Below, piece after piece: positions 1-5,929 of a DNA stretch of 7,880 bases. The DNA lies in assembly GCA_905236085.1 (NCBI GenBank), contig CAJOOD010000077.1, positions 1 through 7,880 on the forward strand. The letters run 5' to 3'. Positions within the stretch are counted from its first letter, which is position 1, and every line of letters begins with the position of its first letter. The stretch comes from an uncultured Bacilli bacterium (GTDB taxonomy: Bacteria > Bacillota_I > Bacilli_A > RFN20 > CAG-826). The notes below the pieces were generated by a model, which searched no databases, had not been told where the DNA came from, and saw only the letters and a list, made by a program, of their open reading frames with translations. The position numbers and the translations under genes are program-made.

Positions 1-14
1 ATCAATAAACTCTA

Positions 15-37
15 AGGGCGGCTAGTCCGCTCTTTTT
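15..37 (+). terminator. Rho-independent terminator of an upstream gene
   Basis: A 7-bp stem (AGGGCGG at 15-21 with CCGCTCT at 27-33, one G-T pair) encloses the 5-nt loop CTAGT and is followed at once by a T run (33-37). It is the most GC-rich spot in the first 240 bases. The gene it ends lies outside the window on the left. It insulates the polysaccharide gene downstream from upstream transcription. Confidence 0.8.
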
Positions 38-224
38 GTTTGCAAATTTTCTTAGAATATGCCGTTTTTGCAATAAAAAAATATCAAAATAACGGAAAAA
101 AGCATCTTGAAATTATAGTTATATTTTCGAAAAAAAGTATTTTTCGTAAATATCGCCTCATGCGCACGATTATATTTTCTTGCAAAACACGAATTTTCTA
201 TTTAACTTTATTATTTCTAGTGGC
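38..224. other. AT-rich intergenic stretch with no supported gene
   Basis: Between the upstream terminator and the promoter at 227 the sequence is very AT-rich with A and T tracts (for example around 76-82, 105-110 and 128-136). One open frame (40-249) runs through it, but it starts at a TTG with no ribosome binding site, has biased low-complexity composition and overlaps the promoter and the real start of the next gene. I see no RNA gene or riboswitch fold here. The A/T tracts may bend DNA or act as an upstream promoter element, which is inference only. Confidence 0.5.
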
Positions 225-226
225 TG

Positions 227-235
227 TGATACAAT
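227..235 (+). promoter_or_regulatory. Extended -10 promoter of the O-antigen ligase-like gene
   Basis: TG (227-228), one base, then TACAAT (230-235) make an extended -10 element; the preceding TG at 225-226 fits the longer TRTGn form. No good -35 hexamer sits 16-18 nt upstream, as is common for extended -10 promoters. Exactly 10 nt separate the hexamer from the ATG at 246, so a start point 6-8 nt downstream of the hexamer leaves a leader of only a few bases. No Shine-Dalgarno is present. Confidence 0.65.
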
Positions 236-245
236 CTTTAATGCT

Positions 246-2321
246 ATGAATACGGGCAGGTATAGGTTTGGATTAATCACGATTCTATATTACGTGATAT
301 TGGTGTTAGGTGTTTTCTTTATGGAAGGCATCAATGTTTTTGTTGGGCAAAAATTAATACCATTTACCATGTCTGAAATTGTTTTTGTTTCTATTGCTGT
401 ATTAGTTCCAGCCTTGATATATCTCATTATAGAAGCTAAATATAACCATACTAAAATTACTTGGGTGATATTTCCTTTAATCATCATTTATGTCATTATC
501 AATCTCATTGGCATATGGAGATTTAATTCTCCAACTATGACCATAGACGGAAGAACATTTGATTTACATATCACAAATGGTGATAAAATCTATTTTACGA
601 TTAGAATTCTTATTGGGGCTATCATATTCTATTGCACTTATTTAGTCTTACCGCGAAGAATTGTTAGAGTTAAATCTCTTGTCTGGGTTTATTGGTTTAT
701 TGTTGCAGCAGCCTTATTTTCTTCCGTTTTTTCTGTTTTTAAAGAAATGGATTCCTATAAGTTAATCTTTAGTGATGAACCCATAAGTCATTATCCTTCT
801 ATTATGTCCTTCTTTTATAATGAGAACACCTTTGGCTCCATGATGATGATGGCGGTATTTGCTATTATCATGATTCATGAAATTAAAGCTCATTGGTGGC
901 ATTGGTTGTTTGTTATTGTGTTCTTTGCACAATTATTACTTACAACTTCTGCGACATCCATTTATGTAAGTTTGTTCTTTGTTCTTGCTTATTTAGTGTA
1001 TAAATATTTTAAAACCATCAAGACCCATCCAATTAGAAATACCTTATGTCTTGGACTATTCATAATGATATCTATTTCACTCATATCCATGGTGTGTTTG
1101 ATGTATAGAGATGGCGTTCAATTTATGGTTAATTTCATTAAATTTACCCAAACCACAATTTTTAGTAAAAATGTCTCTACCTTATCTGGAAGAATTCCAT
1201 TATGGGAAGCCACATTAAAATTATTCCAAGATCCAAGCGATTGGATAATAGGATTTGGTGGAGGACAATTCTTATATATTATGCAAGATTATCGCGGTTC
1301 GTTCTCCACTGCGATATACGCTGATTCTGGTTATATTCAAACCTTAGGCGACAGCGGTATCCTCGGCTTAATGGTTAATTTCAGCGTCATAGGAATCTTT
1401 GTAGCCTATATATTTAAAATGATTATCAAGGAAAGAAAAGCCCACATCTATGTCTTATCTTTAATCGGTGTATCCGCGGTATCAATATATGCTTGCTTTG
1501 AAACCCTTAATTTATTTGTGCCTACGACAAATGGTTTAGTGTGTGGCTTCATATTTGTTTTACCAGTATTAATTAAATATAATCGTGTATACCGTCCAGA
1601 AGTAGAAGATTCTTTGATGAAAAATACTGATTTAGCGCCAACGGTGATGAATCGCAAGATGATAGCTCATGCTTTCTCATTCATATTATTGCCAATTGTA
1701 TTTGTTCTAGCCTTATCAATGATATTCCCAGCCTTTAATGATTCTCAGGGATTCATTTATATGTTAATCGCCTGTGGTGTCTTATTATTTATCGTCTTAG
1801 TGCTTTCTTATCTTATCGGGGTATGGAGAGGCGCTAATTACAACAAAGCGGGATTTATTGTTAGATTAATCATCTTCTTTGCTTTACTTATTGGTGTACC
1901 AACAGGTGCTTTCTTTATCTTTAAAGCATATTTAACTATAGAAGAAGCCACTCTTATCGCTTCTCTTATATTCGCAACTATATTATTAATTGAATTTATT
2001 CTTACTATTGTCTTTAAGTCTTCTGCAAAAGAATATTTCCTCATCTTATGGAGACATATATTAAAACCACATCTAACATCTTTATCGGTTTTAGTGGTTA
2101 TATTTGGTCCGATAACATTTGGTTTATCACTTCTCGTAGATATGTCTTTATTAAATTGCATTTGTTATACCATAACTATGTATTTTATATATCAAGTCAT
2201 GATGTGCTCTTTACCAAATTTAGGTTATGCAAAAAAGAATACGAAATATGTCATTTCTATTATGAATGATAATTATCTATTTAGACAAAAGATGGTATTC
2301 TTAAATAATAAGGTGGATTAA
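246..2321 (+). CDS. O-antigen ligase/polymerase-like multi-membrane protein
   Basis: Predicted polytopic membrane protein of 691 aa, probably acting in assembly or ligation of a surface polysaccharide. The N-terminal two thirds have many hydrophobic segments and a family-typical region: SGRIPLW at residues 314-320, GFGGGQ at 336-341 and GDSGILG at 368-374. This matches the SGR..W ... GfG.G ... e.GilG pattern of the O-antigen ligase/Wzy superfamily (WaaL, Wzy, ExoQ-like). Residues about 472-691 add a second membrane-rich block that I do not recognise and that is not part of the usual 400-450 aa family. I chose ATG 246 because the upstream in-frame TTG at 180 would place the promoter inside the gene. 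The substrate cannot be told from sequence, and no glycosyltransferase neighbours are present. It forms a unit with the small ORF at 2324, which starts 2 nt after its stop. Confidence 0.72.
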   Translation: MNTGRYRFGLITILYYVILVLGVFFMEGINVFVGQKLIPFTMSEIVFVSIAVLVPALIYLIIEAKYNHTKITWVIFPLIIIYVIINLIGIWRFNSPTMTIDGRTFDLHITNGDKIYFTIRILIGAIIFYCTYLVLPRRIVRVKSLVWVYWFIVAAALFSSVFSVFKEMDSYKLIFSDEPISHYPSIMSFFYNENTFGSMMMMAVFAIIMIHEIKAHWWHWLFVIVFFAQLLLTTSATSIYVSLFFVLAYLVYKYFKTIKTHPIRNTLCLGLFIMISISLISMVCLMYRDGVQFMVNFIKFTQTTIFSKNVSTLSGRIPLWEATLKLFQDPSDWIIGFGGGQFLYIMQDYRGSFSTAIYADSGYIQTLGDSGILGLMVNFSVIGIFVAYIFKMIIKERKAHIYVLSLIGVSAVSIYACFETLNLFVPTTNGLVCGFIFVLPVLIKYNRVYRPEVEDSLMKNTDLAPTVMNRKMIAHAFSFILLPIVFVLALSMIFPAFNDSQGFIYMLIACGVLLFIVLVLSYLIGVWRGANYNKAGFIVRLIIFFALLIGVPTGAFFIFKAYLTIEEATLIASLIFATILLIEFILTIVFKSSAKEYFLILWRHILKPHLTSLSVLVVIFGPITFGLSLLVDMSLLNCICYTITMYFIYQVMMCSLPNLGYAKKNTKYVISIMNDNYLFRQKMVFLNNKVD
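2310..2316 (+). promoter_or_regulatory. Strong ribosome binding site of the 40-aa ORF
   Basis: AAGGTGG lies within the last codons of the upstream gene and 7 nt before the ATG at 2324. Its match to anti-SD and its ideal spacing are the main reasons to accept the tiny downstream gene as real. Confidence 0.75.
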
Positions 2322-2323
2322 TT

Positions 2324-2446
2324 ATGTTCTTAAATATATTGGCTTCGGAAATATCTGATAAAACCACATATATCATAGTTACTATCATTGTTATAGTCTC
2401 TATTACCATAATAGGGGCATTATTGTCTTGGAATAAAAAAGACTAA
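2324..2446 (+). CDS. 40-aa single-pass membrane protein
   Basis: A short gene starting 2 nt after the stop of the O-antigen ligase-like gene. The product begins MFLNILASEISDK and has one hydrophobic segment at about residues 16-35, rich in Ile and Val. It ends WNKKD, so the positive C-terminus probably faces the cytoplasm. There is no signal peptidase site or recognised family. The strong RBS (AAGGTGG, 7 nt spacing), tight coupling, clean membrane-protein composition and the terminator beginning at its stop codon all support a real gene. It may be a small partner or stabiliser of the large membrane protein, which is inferred only from position. Confidence 0.62.
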   Translation: MFLNILASEISDKTTYIIVTIIVIVSITIIGALLSWNKKD

Positions 2447-2458
2447 AATCTGAGCAAA
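2445..2458. repeat. 14-bp direct repeat, left copy
   Basis: AAAATCTGAGCAAA occurs here and again, identically and in the same orientation, at 3320-3333. The two copies bracket the XRE/HipA-N-like module. This copy forms the left arm of the terminator and overlaps the stop codon of the 40-aa ORF by 2 nt. Confidence 0.7.
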
Positions 2459-2474
2459 TCGCCCAGATTTTTTT
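2446..2474 (+). terminator. Rho-independent terminator ending the polysaccharide unit
   Basis: AAATCTG (2446-2452) pairs with CAGATTT (2464-2470), with one A-C mismatch and two more inner pairs closing a 5-nt loop. The hairpin runs into a T tract (2468-2474). The last base of the small ORF's stop codon is the first base of the stem. On the minus strand the hairpin is followed by TTTTAG and further Ts, so it could also stop the converging XRE module. Confidence 0.8.
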
Positions 2475-2487
2475 AAAATAACTGGAA

Positions 2488-2637
2488 TTATAATCTTTTA
2501 TTAGTTATTTTTTTGTTTTGAAAATCTTTTAGAGCCTCTAATTTTTTATAAAATAATTTCTCAATAATTTCATATCTTTCCTGCTCTTCTTTAATATCGT
2601 TTCTATAAATAGAGAAATCAGGTGTAATATTACCTCT
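2488..2637 (-). pseudogene. Decayed in-frame tail of the HipA-N-like gene
   Basis: Directly after the TAA-AAA-TAG that ends the ORF at 2644-2817, the same frame reads on for 49 codons to a TAA at 2488. The reading starts RGNITPDFSIYRNDIKEEQ, continues with a charged, likely helical stretch (ERYEIIEKLFYKKLEAL) and ends KKITNKRL. It has no start codon or ribosome binding site of its own. The protein-like composition in the same phase suggests that it was once joined to the upstream ORF. An alternating AGAGAG at the junction and the in-register alternate reading PKNR in another frame suggest small indels. That it is a remnant is inference. Confidence 0.42.
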
Positions 2638-2643
2638 CTATTT

Positions 2644-2817
2644 TTAGGACTTCCACCAATCTGCGAATTTTGAATCATTAAGTTTGCCTCCAACAGGAAA
2701 ATGTTTGATGTTATCAACGGATTTGGCACCTAGTGTCATTTCACCATCTGGAGATATGCTTAAAAGACATACTGTAATATTTTTGTGCATTAAATAATAA
2801 TTTTCTTTATTTGACAT
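2644..2817 (-). CDS. Short HipA N-terminal-like protein, probably truncated
   Basis: A 57-aa product beginning MSNKENYYLMHKNITV. It resembles the first part of HipA-like proteins that follow XRE regulators in Firmicutes: YxLMHKNI near the start, an acidic SPDGEM turn at about 22-27, HFPVG at 39-43 and ADWW at 52-55, where relatives read LPVG and NEWW before going on. Here the chain stops just after WWKS, so no kinase core is present. A separate small subunit like HipS of the HipBST systems is a second possibility, but no HipT partner is seen. I chose the start at 2817 over the upstream ATG at 2871 because it has GGGGA about 10 nt upstream and lies 7 nt after the XRE stop. The family call is from memory of motifs and is tentative. 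Confidence 0.5.
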   Translation of the reverse strand: MSNKENYYLMHKNITVCLLSISPDGEMTLGAKSVDNIKHFPVGGKLNDSKFADWWKS

Positions 2818-2824
2818 ATTCAAA

Positions 2825-3226
2825 TTATCCCCAAAGTATTTTTTCTTTTTTATCGTAATATAAGTCATCATTGAAATTCTCTACTAGTTCATAAAATCCA
2901 TTAAATAGTCTTTCGATATATATCGCAGAATTAGATTCAATAACACCATTAAAATCTTCCTTAAATGAAATCCAATTGCCTAAAGAGTCACAAACTCGCT
3001 TATTTTCAATGTCTACATAATATGTCTTGTTGGTTTTGCTGACTATCTTTTTCAGCCTTTCTTTAGACACAGGAAGAGACTCCTCTATAAGTTTAACGAG
3101 ATAACGCGGAGGTCTAGTTTCTCCTTGTTTCCATTTTCTAAGTGTAGATAAAGGAATGCTATATCTTTTAGCAAATTCTTTTTGTGTTAATTTGGTGCTG
3201 TCTCTTAATTCTCTAATATTTTTCAT
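2825..3226 (-). CDS. XRE-family helix-turn-helix regulator
   Basis: A 133-aa DNA-binding protein, likely the repressor of its own promoter. Residues 1-50 form an XRE/Cro-type HTH, with the core at 14-35 running from TQKEFAK through IPLSTLRKWKQG, followed by ETRPP as in many antitoxin-type regulators. Residues 55-133 are a C-terminal domain I do not assign; it is rich in Tyr, Asp and Asn (KTYYVDIENKRV; DDLYYDKKEKILWG) and could bind a partner. The HipA-N-like ORF follows 7 nt downstream in the same orientation, matching the usual regulator-then-HipA gene order. The promoter carries two copies of TGGTTAC 30 bp apart, a likely operator pair. It lies between smpB and the polysaccharide unit within a directly repeated bracket, suggesting that it is an accessory insertion. 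Confidence 0.78.
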   Translation of the reverse strand: MKNIRELRDSTKLTQKEFAKRYSIPLSTLRKWKQGETRPPRYLVKLIEESLPVSKERLKKIVSKTNKTYYVDIENKRVCDSLGNWISFKEDFNGVIESNSAIYIERLFNGFYELVENFNDDLYYDKKEKILWG

Positions 3227-3228
3227 AT

Positions 3229-3273
3229 GTCCGTATTGGTTACCTTTTCTTATATTGCAACCAAAATGGTTAC
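3229..3273 (-). promoter_or_regulatory. Promoter and operator-like repeats of the XRE gene
   Basis: A 17-bp near-perfect palindrome lies at 3257-3273: GCAACCA, AAA, TGGTTAC on the plus strand, with one mismatch. The half-site TGGTTAC recurs at 3237-3243, exactly 30 bp away, or about three helical turns; its partner arm is degenerate. A minus-strand -10-like TATAAG (3254-3249) lies between the two sites, and TTGATT (3281-3276) is a poor -35 candidate with long spacing. A dimeric repressor bound here would cover the polymerase site, so autoregulation by the XRE protein is the natural inference. Confidence 0.58.
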
Positions 3274-3319
3274 TTAATCAATAACAAATAAAGGCAATTA
3301 TAATTAAGCAAAAAAGTAA

Positions 3320-3333
3320 AAAATCTGAGCAAA
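3320..3333. repeat. 14-bp direct repeat, right copy
   Basis: This is identical to 2445-2458 (AAAATCTGAGCAAA). It lies between the XRE promoter and the 3' end of smpB. Unlike the left copy it lacks the pairing arm needed for a hairpin and is followed by an A tract (3331-3337), which is a T tract on the smpB transcript. Confidence 0.7.
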
Positions 3334-3356
3334 AAAAGTATTAAATTTTGAAATGA

Positions 3357-3824
3357 TTAATAATCGTTATGGTTTTTAATATTCATATCGATATCTTTCT
3401 TGATATCTCTATTTTTAATGTCTTCACGTTTATCGTATAATTTCTTACCTTTGGCTAAGGCTATTTCTACTTTACATTTTCCGTTTTTTAAATACACTTT
3501 TGTGGGCACTAATGTATAGCCGCCTTGATTAACTTTATAATCTAATTTGATGATTTCTTTTTTGTGTAATAATAATTTTCTATTTCTAACTGGATCAAGA
3601 TTATAGATAGTTCCTTGCTTATATGGAGAGATATGCATGTTTAAAACAAAGGCTTCGTAATTTCTAATAATTACGTAAGCATCGCTTAAGCTACAGCCAT
3701 TAGTTCTTAATGATTTAATCTCTGTACCGCTTAAGGATATCCCACATTCAATGAAGTCAGATAAGAAGTAATTGAAGTGAGCTTTTTTATTCGTGGTTAT
3801 GATTTTAATTCCTTTTTCACCCAT
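3357..3824 (-). CDS. smpB: SsrA-binding protein SmpB
   Basis: SmpB binds tmRNA and delivers it to ribosomes stalled on broken mRNAs, acting in the cytoplasm. The 155-aa length is standard. Family motifs appear in order: NKKAHFNYF (12-20), the OB-fold signature GTEIKS (33-38), NMHISPY (62-68), DPVRNRKLLLHKKEI (77-91) and ALAKGKKLYDKRE (122-134). These are followed by the basic helical tail that enters the decoding site (IKNRDIKKDI). The start at 3824 gives the usual short lead before NKKA and sits 10 nt after an extended -10, with no Shine-Dalgarno. It is divergent from folC across 77 bp. The tmRNA gene itself is not in this window. No convincing hairpin terminator follows its 3' end before the XRE module. 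Confidence 0.97.
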   Translation of the reverse strand: MGEKGIKIITTNKKAHFNYFLSDFIECGISLSGTEIKSLRTNGCSLSDAYVIIRNYEAFVLNMHISPYKQGTIYNLDPVRNRKLLLHKKEIIKLDYKVNQGGYTLVPTKVYLKNGKCKVEIALAKGKKLYDKREDIKNRDIKKDIDMNIKNHNDY

Positions 3825-3834
3825 AGCGATAAAT

Positions 3835-3843
3835 ATTTTACCA
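3835..3843 (-). promoter_or_regulatory. Extended -10 promoter of smpB
   Basis: Read on the minus strand: TG (3843-3842), G, TAAAAT (3840-3835), then exactly 10 nt (ATTTATCGCT) to the ATG at 3824. The layout matches the promoters at 227 and 6184, including GCT just before ATG as at 243-245. There is no clear -35 and no Shine-Dalgarno between the -10 and ATG. Confidence 0.65.
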
Positions 3844-3863
3844 TCTTTATTTATTCTTGGTAG

Positions 3864-3892
3864 TTTAAATTAATATTCTTTAATGATAAATT
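3864..3892 (+). promoter_or_regulatory. Promoter of the folC operon
   Basis: TTTAAA (3864-3869) is an acceptable -35, followed by a 17-nt spacer and the -10 TAAATT (3887-3892), which is extended by TGA (3884-3886). Nine nucleotides then lead to the ATG at 3902 with no Shine-Dalgarno. It shares the short divergent region with the smpB promoter. Confidence 0.55.
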
Positions 3893-3901
3893 ATATCTAA
3901 T

Positions 3902-5143
3902 ATGAAAACCTTAGACGAATTAAAAGAATATTTATCAGGATTAAGAAACGAATATCAAAGGGATAATTTTGATTCATTTTTACACAAAATTAAATTCTCA
4001 TTTGACTTACCATTTATTCATATTTCTGGCACCAATGGAAAAGGAACAGTGGGGCAGGTATTAAGCGATATATATTCTAATCAAGGATATAAGGTTGGCT
4101 ATTATTCTTCTCCATATTATTTATCACCTTTAGAGATGATTAGAATAAACGGAAATAATATCCCTTTAGAGGAATTTATCTCCATCGTAGAAGAATATGA
4201 TAAAAATATTAAAAAATATGATTTATCTGAATTTGAAGTTGAGACATTTGTCATGTATCAATATTTTAAAAAACTTCATTTAGATATATGTATTGTTGAA
4301 TGTGGAATGGGTGGAGAAGATGACGCAACCAATATCGCGGATAGCATCCTATCTATTATCACTTCTATATCTTTAGAACATACGGAATATTTAGGCTCAT
4401 CACTAACAGAAATCGCTCAAGCAAAAGCTGGCATAATTAAAGAAGATAATATCGTTGTCATCGGCCCATTAGAAAATGATGCTCTAGAAGTTATAAAAGA
4501 AGTAGCAAGAGAAAATAATGCAAAAATCGTGCAAAACACCTCTTATTTATTTGAAAAATTAGTGGATAATGGTTATGACTTTACTGTTAAACCATATGAA
4601 CATTTAAAAATTAAATTCTTATCTTTATTTACTTTATTAGATGTTAGTATTGCCTTAACCGCAATAGAACAACTAAAAGATAGATATCCAGTAAGCGAAG
4701 ATAATATTAGAAAATCATTATTAGAATTAAAGATGCCATCAAGAATGGAAGTAGTATCTAATAATCCTTTAGTAATTATCGATGGAGCGCATAATCCTCA
4801 TGCGATGGCGGCTTTAAGAGAATCATTAGAAAAAATAATAGGGGATAAACCATTACATGTTATCTTCTCATCATTTAAAGACAAGAATATTGAAAGAATG
4901 TTTGCTGAACTATCTTTTGTATCTAAAGATATAACCTTAACAACATTTAAACATAATAGGGCTAGAAAGAAAGACGAATATTTCCTATTCCTTGATGAAT
5001 ATAATTATGAAGAAGATTATATAAAATTAATTAAAGATAAGATGAATGAATATCAAAATGATATCATCCTTATCACCGGCTCATTAGCCTTTGGCTTACA
5101 TGTTTCTGATCTATTTAAGAAGGGAGCCTTTAAAGATGAATAG
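3902..5143 (+). CDS. folC: Folylpolyglutamate synthase (possibly bifunctional with dihydrofolate synthase)
   Basis: A Mur-ligase-family enzyme that uses ATP to add glutamate to folates, trapping them in the cytoplasm. The 413-aa length is slightly under the usual 420-440. Motifs seen: P-loop GTNGKGT (43-49), ECGMGGEDDATN (133-144), the Mg-site His in LEHTEYLG (H160), KAGIIK (175-180) containing the lysine usually carbamylated, PSRMEV (279-284) and DGAHNP (294-299). One oddity is the segment SSPYYLSPLEMIRING (69-84), where relatives usually read SPHL...ERIRING. First gene of a three-gene unit with a folate transporter component, it overlaps the next gene by 8 nt. Whether it also has dihydrofolate synthase activity cannot be decided from sequence, but a salvage role fits the neighbour. 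Confidence 0.95.
   Translation: MKTLDELKEYLSGLRNEYQRDNFDSFLHKIKFSFDLPFIHISGTNGKGTVGQVLSDIYSNQGYKVGYYSSPYYLSPLEMIRINGNNIPLEEFISIVEEYDKNIKKYDLSEFEVETFVMYQYFKKLHLDICIVECGMGGEDDATNIADSILSIITSISLEHTEYLGSSLTEIAQAKAGIIKEDNIVVIGPLENDALEVIKEVARENNAKIVQNTSYLFEKLVDNGYDFTVKPYEHLKIKFLSLFTLLDVSIALTAIEQLKDRYPVSEDNIRKSLLELKMPSRMEVVSNNPLVIIDGAHNPHAMAALRESLEKIIGDKPLHVIFSSFKDKNIERMFAELSFVSKDITLTTFKHNRARKKDEYFLFLDEYNYEEDYIKLIKDKMNEYQNDIILITGSLAFGLHVSDLFKKGAFKDE
5120..5126 (+). promoter_or_regulatory. Ribosome binding site deciding the folT start
   Basis: AAGGGAG sits 9 nt before ATG 5136, inside the end of folC. It favours that start over the in-frame upstream codon at 5091, which has no such site and would give a longer unlikely N-terminus. 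It suggests translational coupling with folC. Confidence 0.75.
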
Positions 5144-5927
5144 CCGTTCTTTTTGGTGGGGATTTAAAGTCTCTTCGGTTAAAAGAATTGCATTAAGCGG
5201 AATATTAATCGCAATTGGAGTGATTTTTAATAAAGTGGTGCAAATAGGATATCCATATATTCCAGTCCCATTTGTTCGCATTGCCTTTGGTGGGCCCGCT
5301 CTTATAATGCTCGCGGGATTATTATTAGGTCCTATTTATGGCGCTTTTATTGGAGCGATGGTGGACGTTTTAGGTTATTTCATATTTGATATTAAGACTT
5401 TTGGCTTCTTCCCTTTGATAACTTTAACTTATTTATTATTAGGATTCTTCGCTGGTATATTATTTGGCTTTATCATCAAATTAAAAGATAAGAAGAAAAT
5501 GCAGATTATTATGTATTCCATTCTGGCTCTTGTCCTAGTGGCCATATCTTTAGTAATTGTCTTTTCTGATAATATTGCCTTTATTGTTAATTCTGGTTAT
5601 AAATTTGATTTATGGATGAAAATAGCCTTCCCAATTATGATGTTTGCTTTATATGTCATGATGATAATTTTCATGCAAATCGCCGATAAAAAAATCAAAA
5701 ATGATGAAAATAGAGTATTTAATATCTATCAAATAGGTTTCGCATCTTTCTTGTTAGATTTCTTTATCATGTGTTTATTTGGTTCATTGATGAAAGGTTT
5801 ATCATTTTCAATGGATTTATTCCTTGTTATATTAATCACTCAATTCATGACCATGTTTTTTACTATTCCGTTTAATACATTATTATTGACAACATTAGAT
5901 CCAATTATTAGAAAGTTTGGGAAATAG
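5136..5927 (+). CDS. folT: Folate ECF transporter S component, FolT-like
   Basis: Predicted membrane substrate-binding subunit of an energy-coupling-factor transporter; shared EcfA/A'/T subunits, not in this window, would power uptake. The 263-aa protein is mainly hydrophobic. The N-terminal half reads like FolT: a first helix at about 17-36 with a small-xxx-small pair (G22, A26), PFVRIAFGGPALIMLAG, then LLLGPIYGAFIGAMVDVLGYF, which matches the GPiwGaivGAlaDliG hallmark, and FGFFPLITLTYLLLGFFAG. The second half has a Lys-rich loop (about 115-120) and several further helices with a longer middle section than the usual 160-190 aa FolT. The 8-nt overlap with folC is strong contextual support for folate as substrate. 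Another vitamin S component is the main alternative. Confidence 0.82.
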   Translation: MNSRSFWWGFKVSSVKRIALSGILIAIGVIFNKVVQIGYPYIPVPFVRIAFGGPALIMLAGLLLGPIYGAFIGAMVDVLGYFIFDIKTFGFFPLITLTYLLLGFFAGILFGFIIKLKDKKKMQIIMYSILALVLVAISLVIVFSDNIAFIVNSGYKFDLWMKIAFPIMMFALYVMMIIFMQIADKKIKNDENRVFNIYQIGFASFLLDFFIMCLFGSLMKGLSFSMDLFLVILITQFMTMFFTIPFNTLLLTTLDPIIRKFGK

Positions 5928-5929
5928 AT

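Noticed and set aside
40..249. 69-codon plus-strand ORF before the O-antigen ligase-like gene
   Set aside because: It starts at TTG with no RBS, runs through A/T tracts, and contains the promoter and start of the real downstream gene in another frame.
1838..2161. 107-codon minus-strand ORF
   Set aside because: It is antisense to the well-supported membrane gene, has no promoter or RBS, and its composition follows from the opposite strand's hydrophobic codons.
2638..2652. Programmed +1 frameshift at TCC-TAA in the HipA-N-like gene
   Set aside because: The product in the shifted frame is not protein-like in comparison with the in-frame tail, and no stimulatory element is visible. Decay is simpler.
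2538..2729. 63-codon minus-strand ORF overlapping the HipA-N-like gene
   Set aside because: It is out of frame with the recognisable FPVG/ADWW sequence and has no RBS. Only the PKNR stretch is of interest, as a possible trace of a frameshift.
3290..3356. Terminator or tmRNA remnant downstream of smpB
   Set aside because: There are T tracts on the minus strand but no stable GC-containing stem, and no tRNA-like acceptor or tag-coding sequence.
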